Of a DNA stretch of 64,000 nt, positions 24,267-33,619 are shown piece by piece. Below the pieces are notes generated by a model that was given only the letters and a program-made list of their open reading frames with translations, searched no databases and had not been told where the DNA came from. Origin of the DNA: Christensenella tenuis. GTDB lineage: Bacteria > Bacillota > Clostridia > Christensenellales > Christensenellaceae. The DNA lies in the NCBI RefSeq assembly GCF_014287795.1, contig NZ_JACOON010000001.1:434001-498000 (forward strand). The letters are read 5' to 3'. The position numbers were made by a program, and so were the translations under genes. Within the stretch, counting starts at the first letter, position 1; each line of letters begins with the position of its first letter.

Positions 24267-26849
24267 ATGGCAGAATTGACACCTATGATGAAACAATATC
24301 TTGACCTGAAGCAGGAATATCCTGATTGTATCTTGATGTTCCGTTTAGGGGATTTTTACGAGATGTTTTTTGAAGATGCAGAAACAGCCGCACGCGTGCT
24401 TGAAATTGCACTGACCGGGCGAAATTGCGGCCTTAAAGAGCGCGCGCCCATGTGCGGCGTTCCGCATCACGCCGTTGATAGTTATATCAGCAAACTGATA
24501 GAAAATGGATATAAAGTTGCGATTTGCGATCAACTGGAGGATCCCCGGGTTGCACAGGGTATTGTAAAACGCGGCATTACACGTGTTGTGACACCTGGAA
24601 CAGTCGTTGAAAATTCGATTTTAAATGAATCTGAGAACAATTATATTTTATGTATTCATTATGGCGATGGGCAATATGGGGTCTCTTATTGCGATGTTTC
24701 TACCGGGGAATTTTTTGTCGAAGAACTCGAAGATGAAACCGGACTTTTGAATGAAATGACACGCCTAAATCCCATGGAAATTCTTGTTGCGGATTCCCGT
24801 GTGAAAGACCTGCTCACGACTACGGAAAAAACACGTTTCAAGAATACATTTGTAAATCCATATTTCGATTGGGCATTTGAAAAAACAGCAGCACAGAAGG
24901 TTCTTTGCGGTCATTTTAAGGTAAATTCTCTCAAAGGGTTCGGCTGTATGGAAATGGATAACGGAATCAGTGCGGCCGGCGCGCTTATGCAGTATCTGAT
25001 CGATACGCAGAAAAACGCCCTTCTGCACATTACTGCGCTCCGTACCCTTAACGAAAAATCTTATATGACGCTCGACCCCAATACACGCCGTAATCTGGAA
25101 CTGACACAGACCCTCATGGAGGGAGGGAAACGCGGCTCCTTACTATGGCTTCTTGATAAGACCCGGACTGCTATGGGTGCGCGTTTGCTGAAAAAAATAA
25201 TCCTCCAGCCTTTAAAAGGTCTGGATCCAATCAATGAGCGTCTTGATGCAGTGGGGGAAATCAAAGAAAACCTTTATCTGCGCGAATCCTTGATGGATTC
25301 CCTTGGAAATATTTACGACCTTGAACGCATCATTTCACGGATCTCTTATGGATCAATCGATGCGAAGGATTGTTTATCGCTGAAGCGTTCCATCGAAGCC
25401 TTGCCAACGGTACGGGGACTTCTGGAACAGACTGCAAGCCCGCTCCTTGAACGGATCTATCAGGGCCTCGACGATTTACGCGATCTTTTTCTCCTGCTTG
25501 ACAGCGCAATTAATGAGGATGCGCCTGTTGGAATCATGGACGGCAATATCATTAAGCCCGGTTACGACGATGAAATTGACCGGTTGATTTCCGCTTCTAA
25601 AAACGGTAAATCCTGGCTTGCCGAACTGGAAACGCGGGAAAAGGAAGAAACCGGCATTAAAAACTTAAAAATTGGCTATAACAAGGTATTTGGTTACTTT
25701 ATTGAAGTAACCAAATCCAATCTTTCACAGGTTCCTTACCGTTATTTGCGCAAACAGACCCTTGCAAACTGTGAGCGATACATCACCGAAGAACTGAAGG
25801 AAATGGAAGATACCATTTTGGGTGCGGAAGAAAAACGAAAAACGCTCGAATATGAAGCCTTCCTGAAAATTCGCAACACCCTCGGCGAAAATGTCGCGCG
25901 TATACAGGCTTGTGCGGCCCGTATCGCTCTTTTGGATGTGCTGCAGTCATTTGCCTGTGTTGCATATGAAAATGCGTACGTACGTCCCGAAATGGCCGAT
26001 GACGGCATTTTGGATATCAGAAATGGCAGGCATCCTGTAGTCGAAAGCATCTGTAGGCAAGAATTTGTTCCGAATGATGCTTTTCTCGATAATGAAAAAA
26101 ATAATATGTTGCTGATTACCGGCCCGAATATGGCAGGAAAAAGTACTTATATGCGGCAGGTTGGCCTGATCGTACTGATGGCGCATATCGGCTGTTTTGT
26201 CCCGGCGGCAAGCGCACATATTTGCCTTGTAGACCGTATCTTTACGCGGGTTGGCGCTTCGGATGATCTTGCCTCCGGTCAAAGTACTTTCATGGTGGAA
26301 ATGAACGAACTTGCCAATATTCTGAACAATGCAACCGAAAGAAGTCTACTGATCCTTGACGAGATCGGCCGCGGAACCAGTACGACAGACGGTCTTTCAA
26401 TTGCCTGGGCGAGCGTGGAATATATTATCACAAACCTGCGCGCTAAAACATTGTTTGCAACGCATTACCACGAGCTGGTGGAACTTGAAAATATGTTTGA
26501 TGGAATCCGGAATTATTCGGTTGCGGTTAAGGAAATGGGACATGATATTATTTTCCTTCATAAAATCGTTCGGGGGGGAACAGACCGGAGTTTTGGGATC
26601 GACGTTGCAAAACTTGCCGGCCTCCCCGCACAGGTAATTTCACGCGCCCGTGTATTTCTCGACCGGTTTCAGGAATATGAAGTCTCCCTTGGCGGTCTTC
26701 CAGCAGAAAAGGAAAAAGCGCCCCTCCCCAAAGCGGAACTGCCGGAATGTGTAAAAAAAATCAACACCTTAAACATCGATACCTTGACGCCAATAGAGGC
26801 GTTGAATCTTGTGTATTCGCTCAAAAAGGAGCTTGCGGATGAATCATAG
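24267..26849 (+). CDS. mutS: DNA mismatch repair protein MutS
   Basis: MutS recognises mismatches and small loops in DNA. The 860-residue length is standard. Domain I holds the mismatch-binding GDFYEMFFEDA (Phe-x-Glu). The connector, lever and clamp regions follow, then the ATPase with Walker A GPNMAGKSTYMRQ, the signature STFMVEMNE and Walker B LLILDEIGRGTST. His in FATHYHEL is also present. The helical dimerisation tail is intact. AGAGGAAA precedes the ATG, 11 bases after miaB, and the end overlaps mutL by 11 bases. Confidence 0.97.
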   Translation: MAELTPMMKQYLDLKQEYPDCILMFRLGDFYEMFFEDAETAARVLEIALTGRNCGLKERAPMCGVPHHAVDSYISKLIENGYKVAICDQLEDPRVAQGIVKRGITRVVTPGTVVENSILNESENNYILCIHYGDGQYGVSYCDVSTGEFFVEELEDETGLLNEMTRLNPMEILVADSRVKDLLTTTEKTRFKNTFVNPYFDWAFEKTAAQKVLCGHFKVNSLKGFGCMEMDNGISAAGALMQYLIDTQKNALLHITALRTLNEKSYMTLDPNTRRNLELTQTLMEGGKRGSLLWLLDKTRTAMGARLLKKIILQPLKGLDPINERLDAVGEIKENLYLRESLMDSLGNIYDLERIISRISYGSIDAKDCLSLKRSIEALPTVRGLLEQTASPLLERIYQGLDDLRDLFLLLDSAINEDAPVGIMDGNIIKPGYDDEIDRLISASKNGKSWLAELETREKEETGIKNLKIGYNKVFGYFIEVTKSNLSQVPYRYLRKQTLANCERYITEELKEMEDTILGAEEKRKTLEYEAFLKIRNTLGENVARIQACAARIALLDVLQSFACVAYENAYVRPEMADDGILDIRNGRHPVVESICRQEFVPNDAFLDNEKNNMLLITGPNMAGKSTYMRQVGLIVLMAHIGCFVPAASAHICLVDRIFTRVGASDDLASGQSTFMVEMNELANILNNATERSLLILDEIGRGTSTTDGLSIAWASVEYIITNLRAKTLFATHYHELVELENMFDGIRNYSVAVKEMGHDIIFLHKIVRGGTDRSFGIDVAKLAGLPAQVISRARVFLDRFQEYEVSLGGLPAEKEKAPLPKAELPECVKKINTLNIDTLTPIEALNLVYSLKKELADES

Positions 26850-28701
26850 AATTGCCGTTTTGGACGAAGCTGTTTATAAACGAATCGCCGCTGGGGAAGT
26901 GGTGGTAAATCCTGCCGCAGTTGTTAAAGAGCTTATGGAAAACTCTATGGACGCCGGTGCAACCGCAATCACTGTGGAAATCGCGCAAGGGGGCAAAGAA
27001 CTCATTCGCGTGACGGATAACGGGGTGGGAATTATAGCTGAAGATGTTCCGCTCGCTATCCAAAAACATGCAACGAGTAAAATCAGTACGCTTGACGATT
27101 TGGATAAAATTGGAACTCTAGGCTTTCGTGGCGAGGCGCTTTCCAGCATCGCTGCTGTTTCACGGCTCACGATTCAGACCCGCACGGCAGATAGTACGGA
27201 AGGAACCGTTCTTTTTATCAGCGGGGAACAGGGGCCGGAAGTTTCTTCTGCCGGACTTGCAGAAGGAACAACCGTCAAAGTAGAAAATTTGTTTTATAAT
27301 ATTCCGGCACGCATGAAATTTCTGAAAAATACGGCGCGGGAAACGGTAAATGTTACTTCTGTTGTTTCAAAACTCATTTTTGCAAATCCGCATATTTCGA
27401 TCAAGTATATCAGCAACGGTAAGGTCATTTATCACAGCCCTGGCGATGGAAGCTTACAAAATGCTATTATAGCAGTTTATGGGAAGGATATCGCACATAA
27501 ACTGACAGAAGCGGATCATGCATTTGGGGAGATTCGTGTTCATGGCTTGCTTTCCCAACCAACTTTTCTTTACAAAAGCACCAACTACCTGTGCTTTTTC
27601 CTGAACGGGCGTTATGTGCAGTCAAAGAATCTTCAGTCTGCTGTGTTGCGCGGATATGGTGAACGACTTTTACGTGGGCATTATCCGTTTTCCGTCCTGC
27701 ATATTGATCTTCCGCTCAACCGTGCCGATATTAACGTCCATCCGGGCAAGCTGCAAGTGATGCTTTACGATGAAACCGACGTACTGGATGCAATTGAAAA
27801 AACTGTTCGGTCTGCGCTTGAGATAAACAGCGCGCCGCCCGTTCTTTCTTTGACCGAAGCGAAAACATCAGTGGGGAAGAAAGCGGAACGAATGGAATCC
27901 GCGCCGCCCGTACAGTTTCCGGAAAAAATCCCTGATCTACGTTCTGCAAAAAAGATTTACGCGCCTAAACCCCATGCCGCGCAAAAACCTAATTATGTCA
28001 TGACCCCCTCGGAACCGCCCAGCGTCTTTTACGGGAACGGGACGCAGGATTTCGAGGAACTGATTGATTCGGTAGTAAAATACAATGCACCGAAAGAAGA
28101 GCAGGAAATGCTTGAGGATGTGCGTCGGTTGCTCGATTACCGCATCATTGGACAGGTGTGGAATACTTATGTGATCGTAGAATGTGCGGACTGCCTCTAT
28201 TTGATTGACCAGCATGCCGCTCACGAACGGATTAACTTCGAGCGAATGAAAAAAGCCGCTGCAGAGGGTAGCTCTGCTTCTCAAGGCCTTCTTATTTCTT
28301 ATGTCACTACATTGCCTGCGGAAGATTTTTCCCTTTTGGTCAAGAATGCGGAGCTTTTACAGTCCCTCGGCTTTGAAATGGAGGAATTTGGGCCATTGAC
28401 ACTTAAATTCAATGCGTTTCCGGTTCAGGTGGAAAAAAGCACCGCAGAAAAATTAGTGGAAGAAATCTTGTTTGAGCTACGCAATACAAGGGATGATATC
28501 CTTTTGATACGCGATGCGGTAATCCGCGCCTCCTGCCGCTACAGCATTAAGGCTGGGTATCAGCTTTCTGATGAACAAATTGAAGAACTGATTCGGGAAA
28601 TTACCGAATTGGAGGCAATTCCAAATTGTCCGCATGGAAGGCCGATCGCTGTTGCGCTCAAAAAAAGCGACTTACAAAAAGGGTTTAAGCGGATTGTATG
28701 A
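26839..28701 (+). CDS. mutL: DNA mismatch repair endonuclease MutL
   Basis: MutL couples mismatch recognition to strand incision. The 620-residue protein has the GHKL ATPase motifs in RIAAGEVVVNPAAVVKELMEN, DNGVGI and GFRGEALSSIAAV. A variable Pro-rich linker spans about residues 335-410. The C-terminal dimerisation domain carries the metal-binding endonuclease motif DQHAAHERINFE and CPHGRP. It should therefore nick DNA itself, as expected in bacteria without MutH. The ATG at 26839 is chosen over upstream in-frame codons because AGGAG lies 7 bases before it. Confidence 0.96.
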   Translation: MNHRIAVLDEAVYKRIAAGEVVVNPAAVVKELMENSMDAGATAITVEIAQGGKELIRVTDNGVGIIAEDVPLAIQKHATSKISTLDDLDKIGTLGFRGEALSSIAAVSRLTIQTRTADSTEGTVLFISGEQGPEVSSAGLAEGTTVKVENLFYNIPARMKFLKNTARETVNVTSVVSKLIFANPHISIKYISNGKVIYHSPGDGSLQNAIIAVYGKDIAHKLTEADHAFGEIRVHGLLSQPTFLYKSTNYLCFFLNGRYVQSKNLQSAVLRGYGERLLRGHYPFSVLHIDLPLNRADINVHPGKLQVMLYDETDVLDAIEKTVRSALEINSAPPVLSLTEAKTSVGKKAERMESAPPVQFPEKIPDLRSAKKIYAPKPHAAQKPNYVMTPSEPPSVFYGNGTQDFEELIDSVVKYNAPKEEQEMLEDVRRLLDYRIIGQVWNTYVIVECADCLYLIDQHAAHERINFERMKKAAAEGSSASQGLLISYVTTLPAEDFSLLVKNAELLQSLGFEMEEFGPLTLKFNAFPVQVEKSTAEKLVEEILFELRNTRDDILLIRDAVIRASCRYSIKAGYQLSDEQIEELIREITELEAIPNCPHGRPIAVALKKSDLQKGFKRIV

Positions 28702-29600
28702 AAAGTAAGGTATATGTGATTACAGGGCCAACCGCTTCCGGAAAAACCTCAGTGGCGATCCAGCTTGCCAAACAAGCGGACGGTGAGGTGGTTTCCGCGG
28801 ATTCGATGCAGATTTACCGTGAAATGGATATTGGGACAGCCAAACCCGATAAAGAGGAACGTCAGGGAATCCGGCACCATATGATTGATATTGTTTCTCC
28901 CGATTTTCCCTATTCCGTCGCTATGTTTCAGCAGGAAGCATTCGGATGGATCAACGATATTCTAAGCCGCGGCAAGACGCCGGTTATTGCGGGAGGAACA
29001 GGACTATATATCAACGCGCTTACCTATCAGCTGGATTTTACTGAGACCACTTATGATTTGGAGTTTCGCGCATCGCTTGAATCAAAGGAAGGGGAGGCCC
29101 TGCATAGGGAACTTACAAGAAAAGATCCTAAGGCAGCAGCACGTATCCACCCAAATGATAAAAAACGTATCATCCGACGCCTTGAAATTTTGCATCATGG
29201 GGACGGAAAGGGAGAATATCGGTTTCGCGTTCCCAATGAAGATTATACGTTTATAATGGCCGGCCTCACAATGGAGAGGGAAGCGCTTTATGAACGAATC
29301 AACCGGCGGGTTGACCTGATGATGGAACAAGGACTGCTTTCAGAAGCACAGCAACTATTCGCAAAATACGGTAGTATGCCTACTTCTATGCAGGCAATTG
29401 GCTACAAGGAATTAATTGCATATCTGAATGGTGATACAAGTTTGGAAGAATCAGTTGCTTTGCTCAAAAAAAATACGCGCCGTTATGCTAAGCGGCAGCT
29501 CACTTGGTTCCGGCGGGATGAGCGAATCCACTGGTATCACACCGCCGATTATCCGAATGCATCGGCAATTGCCAAAGAAATTTTAAGACAGGAGCAATAA
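28698..29600 (+). CDS. miaA: tRNA dimethylallyltransferase MiaA
   Basis: MiaA adds the dimethylallyl group from DMAPP to A37 of UNN-decoding tRNAs. The 300-residue protein has the P-loop GPTASGKTSVA, DSMQIYREMDIGTAKP, the insertion domain around RLEILHHGDG, and the motif SMQAIGYKELIAYL. It overlaps mutL by 4 nt. Its product is the substrate of MiaB, encoded in the same cluster, and it draws on the isoprenoid pathway genes ispA and ispH elsewhere in the window. Confidence 0.96.
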   Translation: MKSKVYVITGPTASGKTSVAIQLAKQADGEVVSADSMQIYREMDIGTAKPDKEERQGIRHHMIDIVSPDFPYSVAMFQQEAFGWINDILSRGKTPVIAGGTGLYINALTYQLDFTETTYDLEFRASLESKEGEALHRELTRKDPKAAARIHPNDKKRIIRRLEILHHGDGKGEYRFRVPNEDYTFIMAGLTMEREALYERINRRVDLMMEQGLLSEAQQLFAKYGSMPTSMQAIGYKELIAYLNGDTSLEESVALLKKNTRRYAKRQLTWFRRDERIHWYHTADYPNASAIAKEILRQEQ

Positions 29601-29612
29601 ATCGTTTTAATT

Positions 29613-30884
29613 ATGGACATGATATCGTACATCAGTAAGCATTTTCGCATTGATCCTCAACTCGTAGAATTCGTATTTGAATGCGAAAAAGAAGTAGCGC
29701 CGATTTTTAAATTATTTCAGGAAACCGCACAGGTCAACCAATTCCGTGTAATTGAAGCATTCCAAAAAAATAGTGTTTCTGCGCGCCATTTTTATGCTTC
29801 GACAGGATATGGCTATGGCGACGAAGGCCGTGAAAAACTGTGCCGCGTCTTTGCGGATGCGTTCGGGGCAGAAGATGCGATCGTTTCACCCATGCTGATG
29901 AGCGGAACTCACGCGATTTCTACGGCTTTATTTGGTCTGCTGCGCCCTGGCGATACTTTATATTCACTCACCGGGAAACCGTACGATACATTGCTTTCCA
30001 CATTGTACGGCGCCAGCGGTTCACTGGAAGAATATGGCATCAGGTTCAACTGCGCACCCTTGGAAAGCAACGGCATGATCGATATTGACACATCTGTTGC
30101 AGAAATAAAAAAGGATCCGTCTGTCAAGGTGGTTTATCTGCAGCGTTCAACTGGTTACGAAATCCGTCCTGCGTTCACGACAGAGGATTTAGGCAGGGTG
30201 ATCTCAGTAATCCGCAGCGAATTTCCTGATAAAACCATTATGGTAGACAATTGTTATGGCGAATTCGTATGTACTGAGGAACCGACCGCTGTTGGCGCCG
30301 ATATAATTGCCGGTTCCCTGATTAAAAATCCCGGTGGTGGTATTGCGCCTACCGGGGGTTATATTGCAGGAAAAAGCAGCCTGATCGAAAAAATAGCCGG
30401 GCGCTTTTCCGCACCTGGGATCGGTACAGAAATCGGCTCCTATGCATTTGGCTATCAACAATATTATCAGGGTTTTTTTATGGCGCCGCATACCGTCTGC
30501 CAGGCGCTCCAGGGTGTTGCACTTGCCGCACGCGTCTTTGAGCAGCTGGGATATCAAGCTAAGCCTTCTTACGATGCTGTACGCGGCGACATTACACAAT
30601 CTATCATATTCGGCAGCGAAGAACCTATGACAGGCTTTATTCGGGGCATACAGCGTTCTTCCGCCATCGACGGACATGTCGTGCCGTATGCTTGGGATAT
30701 GCCGGGCTATGATGATAAAGTAATTATGGCGGCGGGAACATTCGTACAGGGAGCTTCCGTAGAACTGACGGCCGATGGGCCCATACGGGAACCTTATGCC
30801 GCATACCTGCAAGGTGCGCTTACCTACGAACATGCAAAATTAGGCATCCTATACGCGCTCGACTCAATGGGCGTAACGTTATAA
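29613..30884 (+). CDS. Methionine gamma-lyase family PLP protein (YnbB-like, 'aluminium resistance' family)
   Basis: This 423-residue PLP-fold type I enzyme belongs to the family long annotated as aluminium resistance protein and related to methionine gamma-lyase. It has SARHFYASTGYGYGDEGREK near the N-terminus, a SGTHAISTALFG substrate-loop region and Asp in TIMVDNCYGEF. The PLP-binding Lys is in SLIKNPGGGIAPTGGYI. The substrate is not known with confidence. Orthologues often lie after miaA (and hfq) in Firmicutes; hfq is absent here. A bidirectional terminator follows at once. Confidence 0.82.
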   Translation: MDMISYISKHFRIDPQLVEFVFECEKEVAPIFKLFQETAQVNQFRVIEAFQKNSVSARHFYASTGYGYGDEGREKLCRVFADAFGAEDAIVSPMLMSGTHAISTALFGLLRPGDTLYSLTGKPYDTLLSTLYGASGSLEEYGIRFNCAPLESNGMIDIDTSVAEIKKDPSVKVVYLQRSTGYEIRPAFTTEDLGRVISVIRSEFPDKTIMVDNCYGEFVCTEEPTAVGADIIAGSLIKNPGGGIAPTGGYIAGKSSLIEKIAGRFSAPGIGTEIGSYAFGYQQYYQGFFMAPHTVCQALQGVALAARVFEQLGYQAKPSYDAVRGDITQSIIFGSEEPMTGFIRGIQRSSAIDGHVVPYAWDMPGYDDKVIMAAGTFVQGASVELTADGPIREPYAAYLQGALTYEHAKLGILYALDSMGVTL

Positions 30885-30885
30885 C

Positions 30886-30917
30886 AAAAAAAGAATCCCG
30901 CCCGGGATTCTTTTTTT
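30886..30917. terminator. Bidirectional intrinsic terminator between convergent genes
   Basis: Inverted repeat AAAAAAAGAATCCCG / CGGGATTCTTTTTTT provides a T-run on either strand. It separates the + strand repair/tRNA-modification block from the - strand recombinase, whose last bases overlap it slightly. Confidence 0.88.
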
Positions 30918-31971
30918 ATTTTCGTAACTTAACTGCGCGCGAAGCGCGTTTTCTATTATCTTCAGACATCGCTGCATAATGTTTTCGCGTTGTATTGACA
31001 TCCTTATGGCCAAGCACATCGGCAACAAGGTAAATATCTCCCGTTTCATCGTAAAGCATTGTACCATAGGTGCTGCGGAGTTTATGCGGCGATATTTTTT
31101 TCAGTGGGCTCGCAATACGTGCATATTTTTTTACCATAAGCTCTACACTGCGAACAGACATCCGTTTTCCCTGCATGGAAAGAAAGAGCGGGGAAGTAAG
31201 CTCATAATTTCCACGATCTTTACGTTCGTCAAGATATTCAGCCAGAGCATGTGCTGTTTCGTCATCAAAATAAAGCATTACTTGATTTCCACCCTTGCGT
31301 ACCACTTTAAAACATCCATTTTTGAAGTCCACATCATCGACATTAATCGATACGAGTTCGGAAACACGAATTCCCGTTGTTAAAAAAAGTGTCAATATTG
31401 CCACATCGCGTTTTGCATTCTTTTTATGATATTGTTTTTGTTTTTCTGTAAGCTGCTCGCCACTTTCTACAATATCAAGTAAATTGGCCACTTCATCAGG
31501 CTCAAGGCGTACAATTGCTTTCTCATGGAGTTTTGGCGTATCAAGCAGTTCGCAGATATTTTTATCAAGTACACCTTTTCGATAGTAATGCTTAAAAAAG
31601 GAGCGCAGACAAGCTACCTTACGTGCTTTTCCACGTTCATGGTTTTCGATAAATTTTTCATCATCATCCGGCGCAGTATATAGGTTAAGGTAGTCCAGAA
31701 ACATATAAAGATCGTCCACCGTGATTTTTTTCAATTCTTCTTTGTCAATTCCACCAACTTTCCGTCCTAGGAAAGAGGGAACCTCCCGGACGAGAAATTG
31801 AAAAAAAATACGCAAATCCGCTGCATAGTTTACACGGGTCAAAATCGTAGAAGTATTTTCCATCGCAATAAAAAAGCTGGTAGTAAAGGATGGCAAATCC
31901 TTCATAATCTCGCGCAAGCGCAGAGTCATTTTTTGATTCAGATTTTGATGATAGTCCGGAGAATTGCTCAT
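30916..31971 (-). CDS. Tyrosine recombinase of Xer type (XerS-like)
   Basis: Tyrosine recombinases cut and rejoin DNA; Xer enzymes resolve chromosome dimers at dif. The 351-residue protein has an N-terminal SAM-like core-binding domain (about 20-135). The catalytic domain has all six active residues visible: Arg202 (TTGIRVSEL), Lys226 (VRKGGNQ), His296 and Arg299 (PHKLRSTYG), His322 (LGHKDVNTT) and the nucleophile Tyr332 (KHYAAM). The length is longer than XerC/XerD (about 300) and close to the single-recombinase XerS type. No phage or transposon genes adjoin it, so it looks like a chromosomal housekeeping enzyme. A strong promoter and a perfect palindrome lie just upstream. Confidence 0.85.
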   Translation of the reverse strand: MSNSPDYHQNLNQKMTLRLREIMKDLPSFTTSFFIAMENTSTILTRVNYAADLRIFFQFLVREVPSFLGRKVGGIDKEELKKITVDDLYMFLDYLNLYTAPDDDEKFIENHERGKARKVACLRSFFKHYYRKGVLDKNICELLDTPKLHEKAIVRLEPDEVANLLDIVESGEQLTEKQKQYHKKNAKRDVAILTLFLTTGIRVSELVSINVDDVDFKNGCFKVVRKGGNQVMLYFDDETAHALAEYLDERKDRGNYELTSPLFLSMQGKRMSVRSVELMVKKYARIASPLKKISPHKLRSTYGTMLYDETGDIYLVADVLGHKDVNTTRKHYAAMSEDNRKRASRAVKLRK

Positions 31972-32025
31972 ACCATAAAAATTCCTTTTATACCCAAACT
32001 TCGCATTATAACGCGTTTTTTCTTT

Positions 32026-32054
32026 ATTATAGCAGACTTTGGCCCATATCGCAA
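32026..32054 (-). promoter_or_regulatory. Promoter of the Xer-type recombinase
   Basis: On the - strand TTGCGA (32049-32054), a 17-base spacer and TATAAT (32026-32031) lie about 55 bases before the start codon. Confidence 0.7.
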
Positions 32055-32056
32055 TA

Positions 32057-32090
32057 AACTATTCGCAAAACTTGTGTTTTGCGAATAGTT
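32057..32090. repeat. Perfect 34-bp palindrome, dif-like or operator
   Basis: Two exact 15-base arms (AACTATTCGCAAAAC and its complement) surround a 4-base centre (TTGT). Read as 11-base half-sites around a 6-base centre (CTTGTG), the inner half-site CGCAAAA resembles the XerC half-site CGCATAA. No T-run follows on either strand, so it is not a standard terminator. It ends 3 bases before the -35 of the recombinase gene. Confidence 0.6.
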
Positions 32091-32219
32091 GCACGTCGCT
32101 CAATTATATCTCCTCTGCACTGAAAACTTGGAAAGTTCAACATAACAAATCAACAATCGCCGAATTTTGTTTATTCCAGTAGCCCTATTTTTATAATGAA
32201 CCGGAAGTACTGTGGATTT

Positions 32220-32666
32220 TCAGCCTGCAGCATTCTTTTTAATTTGCTCACGCGCCAGTTTATCACAAAGATTATTCAGCTCATCATCTGCGTGTCCCTT
32301 TACTTTATACCATTTTACGATATGATTTTTGGATGCGTTGATTAACTGTTTCCACAAATCCTGATTTTCCACAGGCTTTTTAGCGGCTGTTTTCCAGCCA
32401 TTATTTTGCCACGCAATAATCCATCCTTTATCAAACGCATTATGAATATAAGCGCTATCGGTGTACACCTTGACATTGCACCGTTCTTTGAGGGCAAGAA
32501 GACCCTGTAAGGCAGCAGTTAGCTCCATTCGGTTATTTGTTGTATCGCTTGCATATCCGGAAAGCTCTTTTCGATTTCCCTTGTATTCAAGTACGCATGC
32601 CCAACCTCCCGGTCCCGGATTTCCTGAGCATGCGCCATCACAATAAACGATTACTTCTTTCAGCAT
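32220..32666 (-). CDS. rnhA: Ribonuclease HI
   Basis: RNase HI degrades the RNA strand of RNA:DNA hybrids. The 148-residue protein has the four catalytic acids: Asp in VYCDGACSGNPGPGG, Glu in NNRMELTAALQ, Asp in VYTDSAYI and Asp in GHADDELNN. The DEDD set is complete and the length is standard (about 150). It lies on the - strand just downstream of proC with a 21-base gap, so the two may be co-transcribed. Confidence 0.96.
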   Translation of the reverse strand: MLKEVIVYCDGACSGNPGPGGWACVLEYKGNRKELSGYASDTTNNRMELTAALQGLLALKERCNVKVYTDSAYIHNAFDKGWIIAWQNNGWKTAAKKPVENQDLWKQLINASKNHIVKWYKVKGHADDELNNLCDKLAREQIKKNAAG

Positions 32667-32687
32667 ATATTTCCCTTCTATAATTTT

Positions 32688-33470
32688 TTATTTGGAAAGT
32701 TCCTTCGACTTTGCCACGCAGGCATCGACCGCCCATTCAATAATCCCACGGGTTTCATTCATATCAAATATTTTCATCGCTTCAATTGTCGTTCCGCCGG
32801 GCGAACAAACATTATGAATCAACTGGGACGGCGTATCTCCCGTTTGCTTAAGCATTTCGCAAGCCCCCTCGAACGTCTGAACGGCAAGACGCAATGAAAC
32901 ATCCTCCGGAAGACCGTGTTTTGCTCCTGCTTTTGCAAGCGCATCTATGAACATATATACGTATGCAGGCCCACTCCCCGATACTCCCGTCACACTGTCC
33001 ATCAAATTACCGCCTACATGCTCGACAATACCTATTGCACTAAAAATTTCTTCAATAAAAATCTGTTCACCTTCTGAGAGGTCTGTCGGCATCTGGATAC
33101 AAATGGCGCCTTTCCCCACCAGCAATGGCGTATTGGGCATAATACGCATAATACGTGCCGCCGGCCTGAGTAATTCCCTGATTTTTTCTACCGTTATGCC
33201 TGCCGCTATGGAAACGAAAGCCTTTCCCTCCACCGTGATCTCTTTCAGAACCTCCGGTAATATATTGGGCTTTACACACAAAAATATGATATCCGCACTT
33301 TTTACGACATCGTCTACACTTTTACATATGGTTGCGCCGTCAAAAGCTCTGCATTTTTCCATATCCTTGTCAAAAACATAAAGTTCCGTGATGCCAGCCT
33401 GCTTTATGCCTCCAATAATCGCCGACGCCATATTTCCGCAACCAATAAAGCCGGGTTTATAGACTTTCAC
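32688..33470 (-). CDS. proC: Pyrroline-5-carboxylate reductase
   Basis: ProC reduces pyrroline-5-carboxylate to proline with NAD(P)H. The 260-residue protein starts with the Rossmann motif FIGCGNMASAIIGGI. It carries FLCVKPNILPEVL, the ITVEKI region, RIMPNTPLLVGKG and the C-terminal signature VTGVSGSGPAYVYMFIDALA...SPGGTT. The GTG at 33470 is chosen because GGGAGG lies 9 bases upstream. The in-frame ATG at 33488 lies within that ribosome binding site region and would add six residues not expected in the family. Confidence 0.95.
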   Translation of the reverse strand: MKVYKPGFIGCGNMASAIIGGIKQAGITELYVFDKDMEKCRAFDGATICKSVDDVVKSADIIFLCVKPNILPEVLKEITVEGKAFVSIAAGITVEKIRELLRPAARIMRIMPNTPLLVGKGAICIQMPTDLSEGEQIFIEEIFSAIGIVEHVGGNLMDSVTGVSGSGPAYVYMFIDALAKAGAKHGLPEDVSLRLAVQTFEGACEMLKQTGDTPSQLIHNVCSPGGTTIEAMKIFDMNETRGIIEWAVDACVAKSKELSK

Positions 33471-33517
33471 AATCGTTAATCCTCCCATAGTTCTTCCCTT
33501 TTTAAGTTTCCAGAGAT

Positions 33518-33526
33518 ATTATAGCA
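33518..33526 (-). promoter_or_regulatory. Extended -10 promoter of proC
   Basis: TGC-TATAAT on the - strand, about 48 bases before the GTG start, with no clear -35. Confidence 0.5.
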
Positions 33527-33559
33527 TATCCCGGGCTAAAAAACATTCCACAAATATAA

Positions 33560-33591
33560 GGGCCGTTCGCGTTTTAAAGTGCGGACGGCCC
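33560..33591 (-). terminator. Terminator-like hairpin after nagB
   Basis: An 11-bp stem (GGGCCGTCCGC/GCGAACGGCCC on the - strand with one G-T pair) and 10-base loop lie 28 bases after the nagB stop. The following TTATATTTG is only moderately T-rich. It would close the long sugar operon. Confidence 0.6.
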
Positions 33592-33619
33592 GAATTTTAT
33601 GAATTATCCTGCCATGAAG

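Noticed and set aside
30916..31971. Phage or transposon integrase
   Set aside because: There are no structural phage genes, excisionase, att repeats or cargo around it. Its place beside rnhA, proC and miaA fits a chromosomal Xer enzyme.
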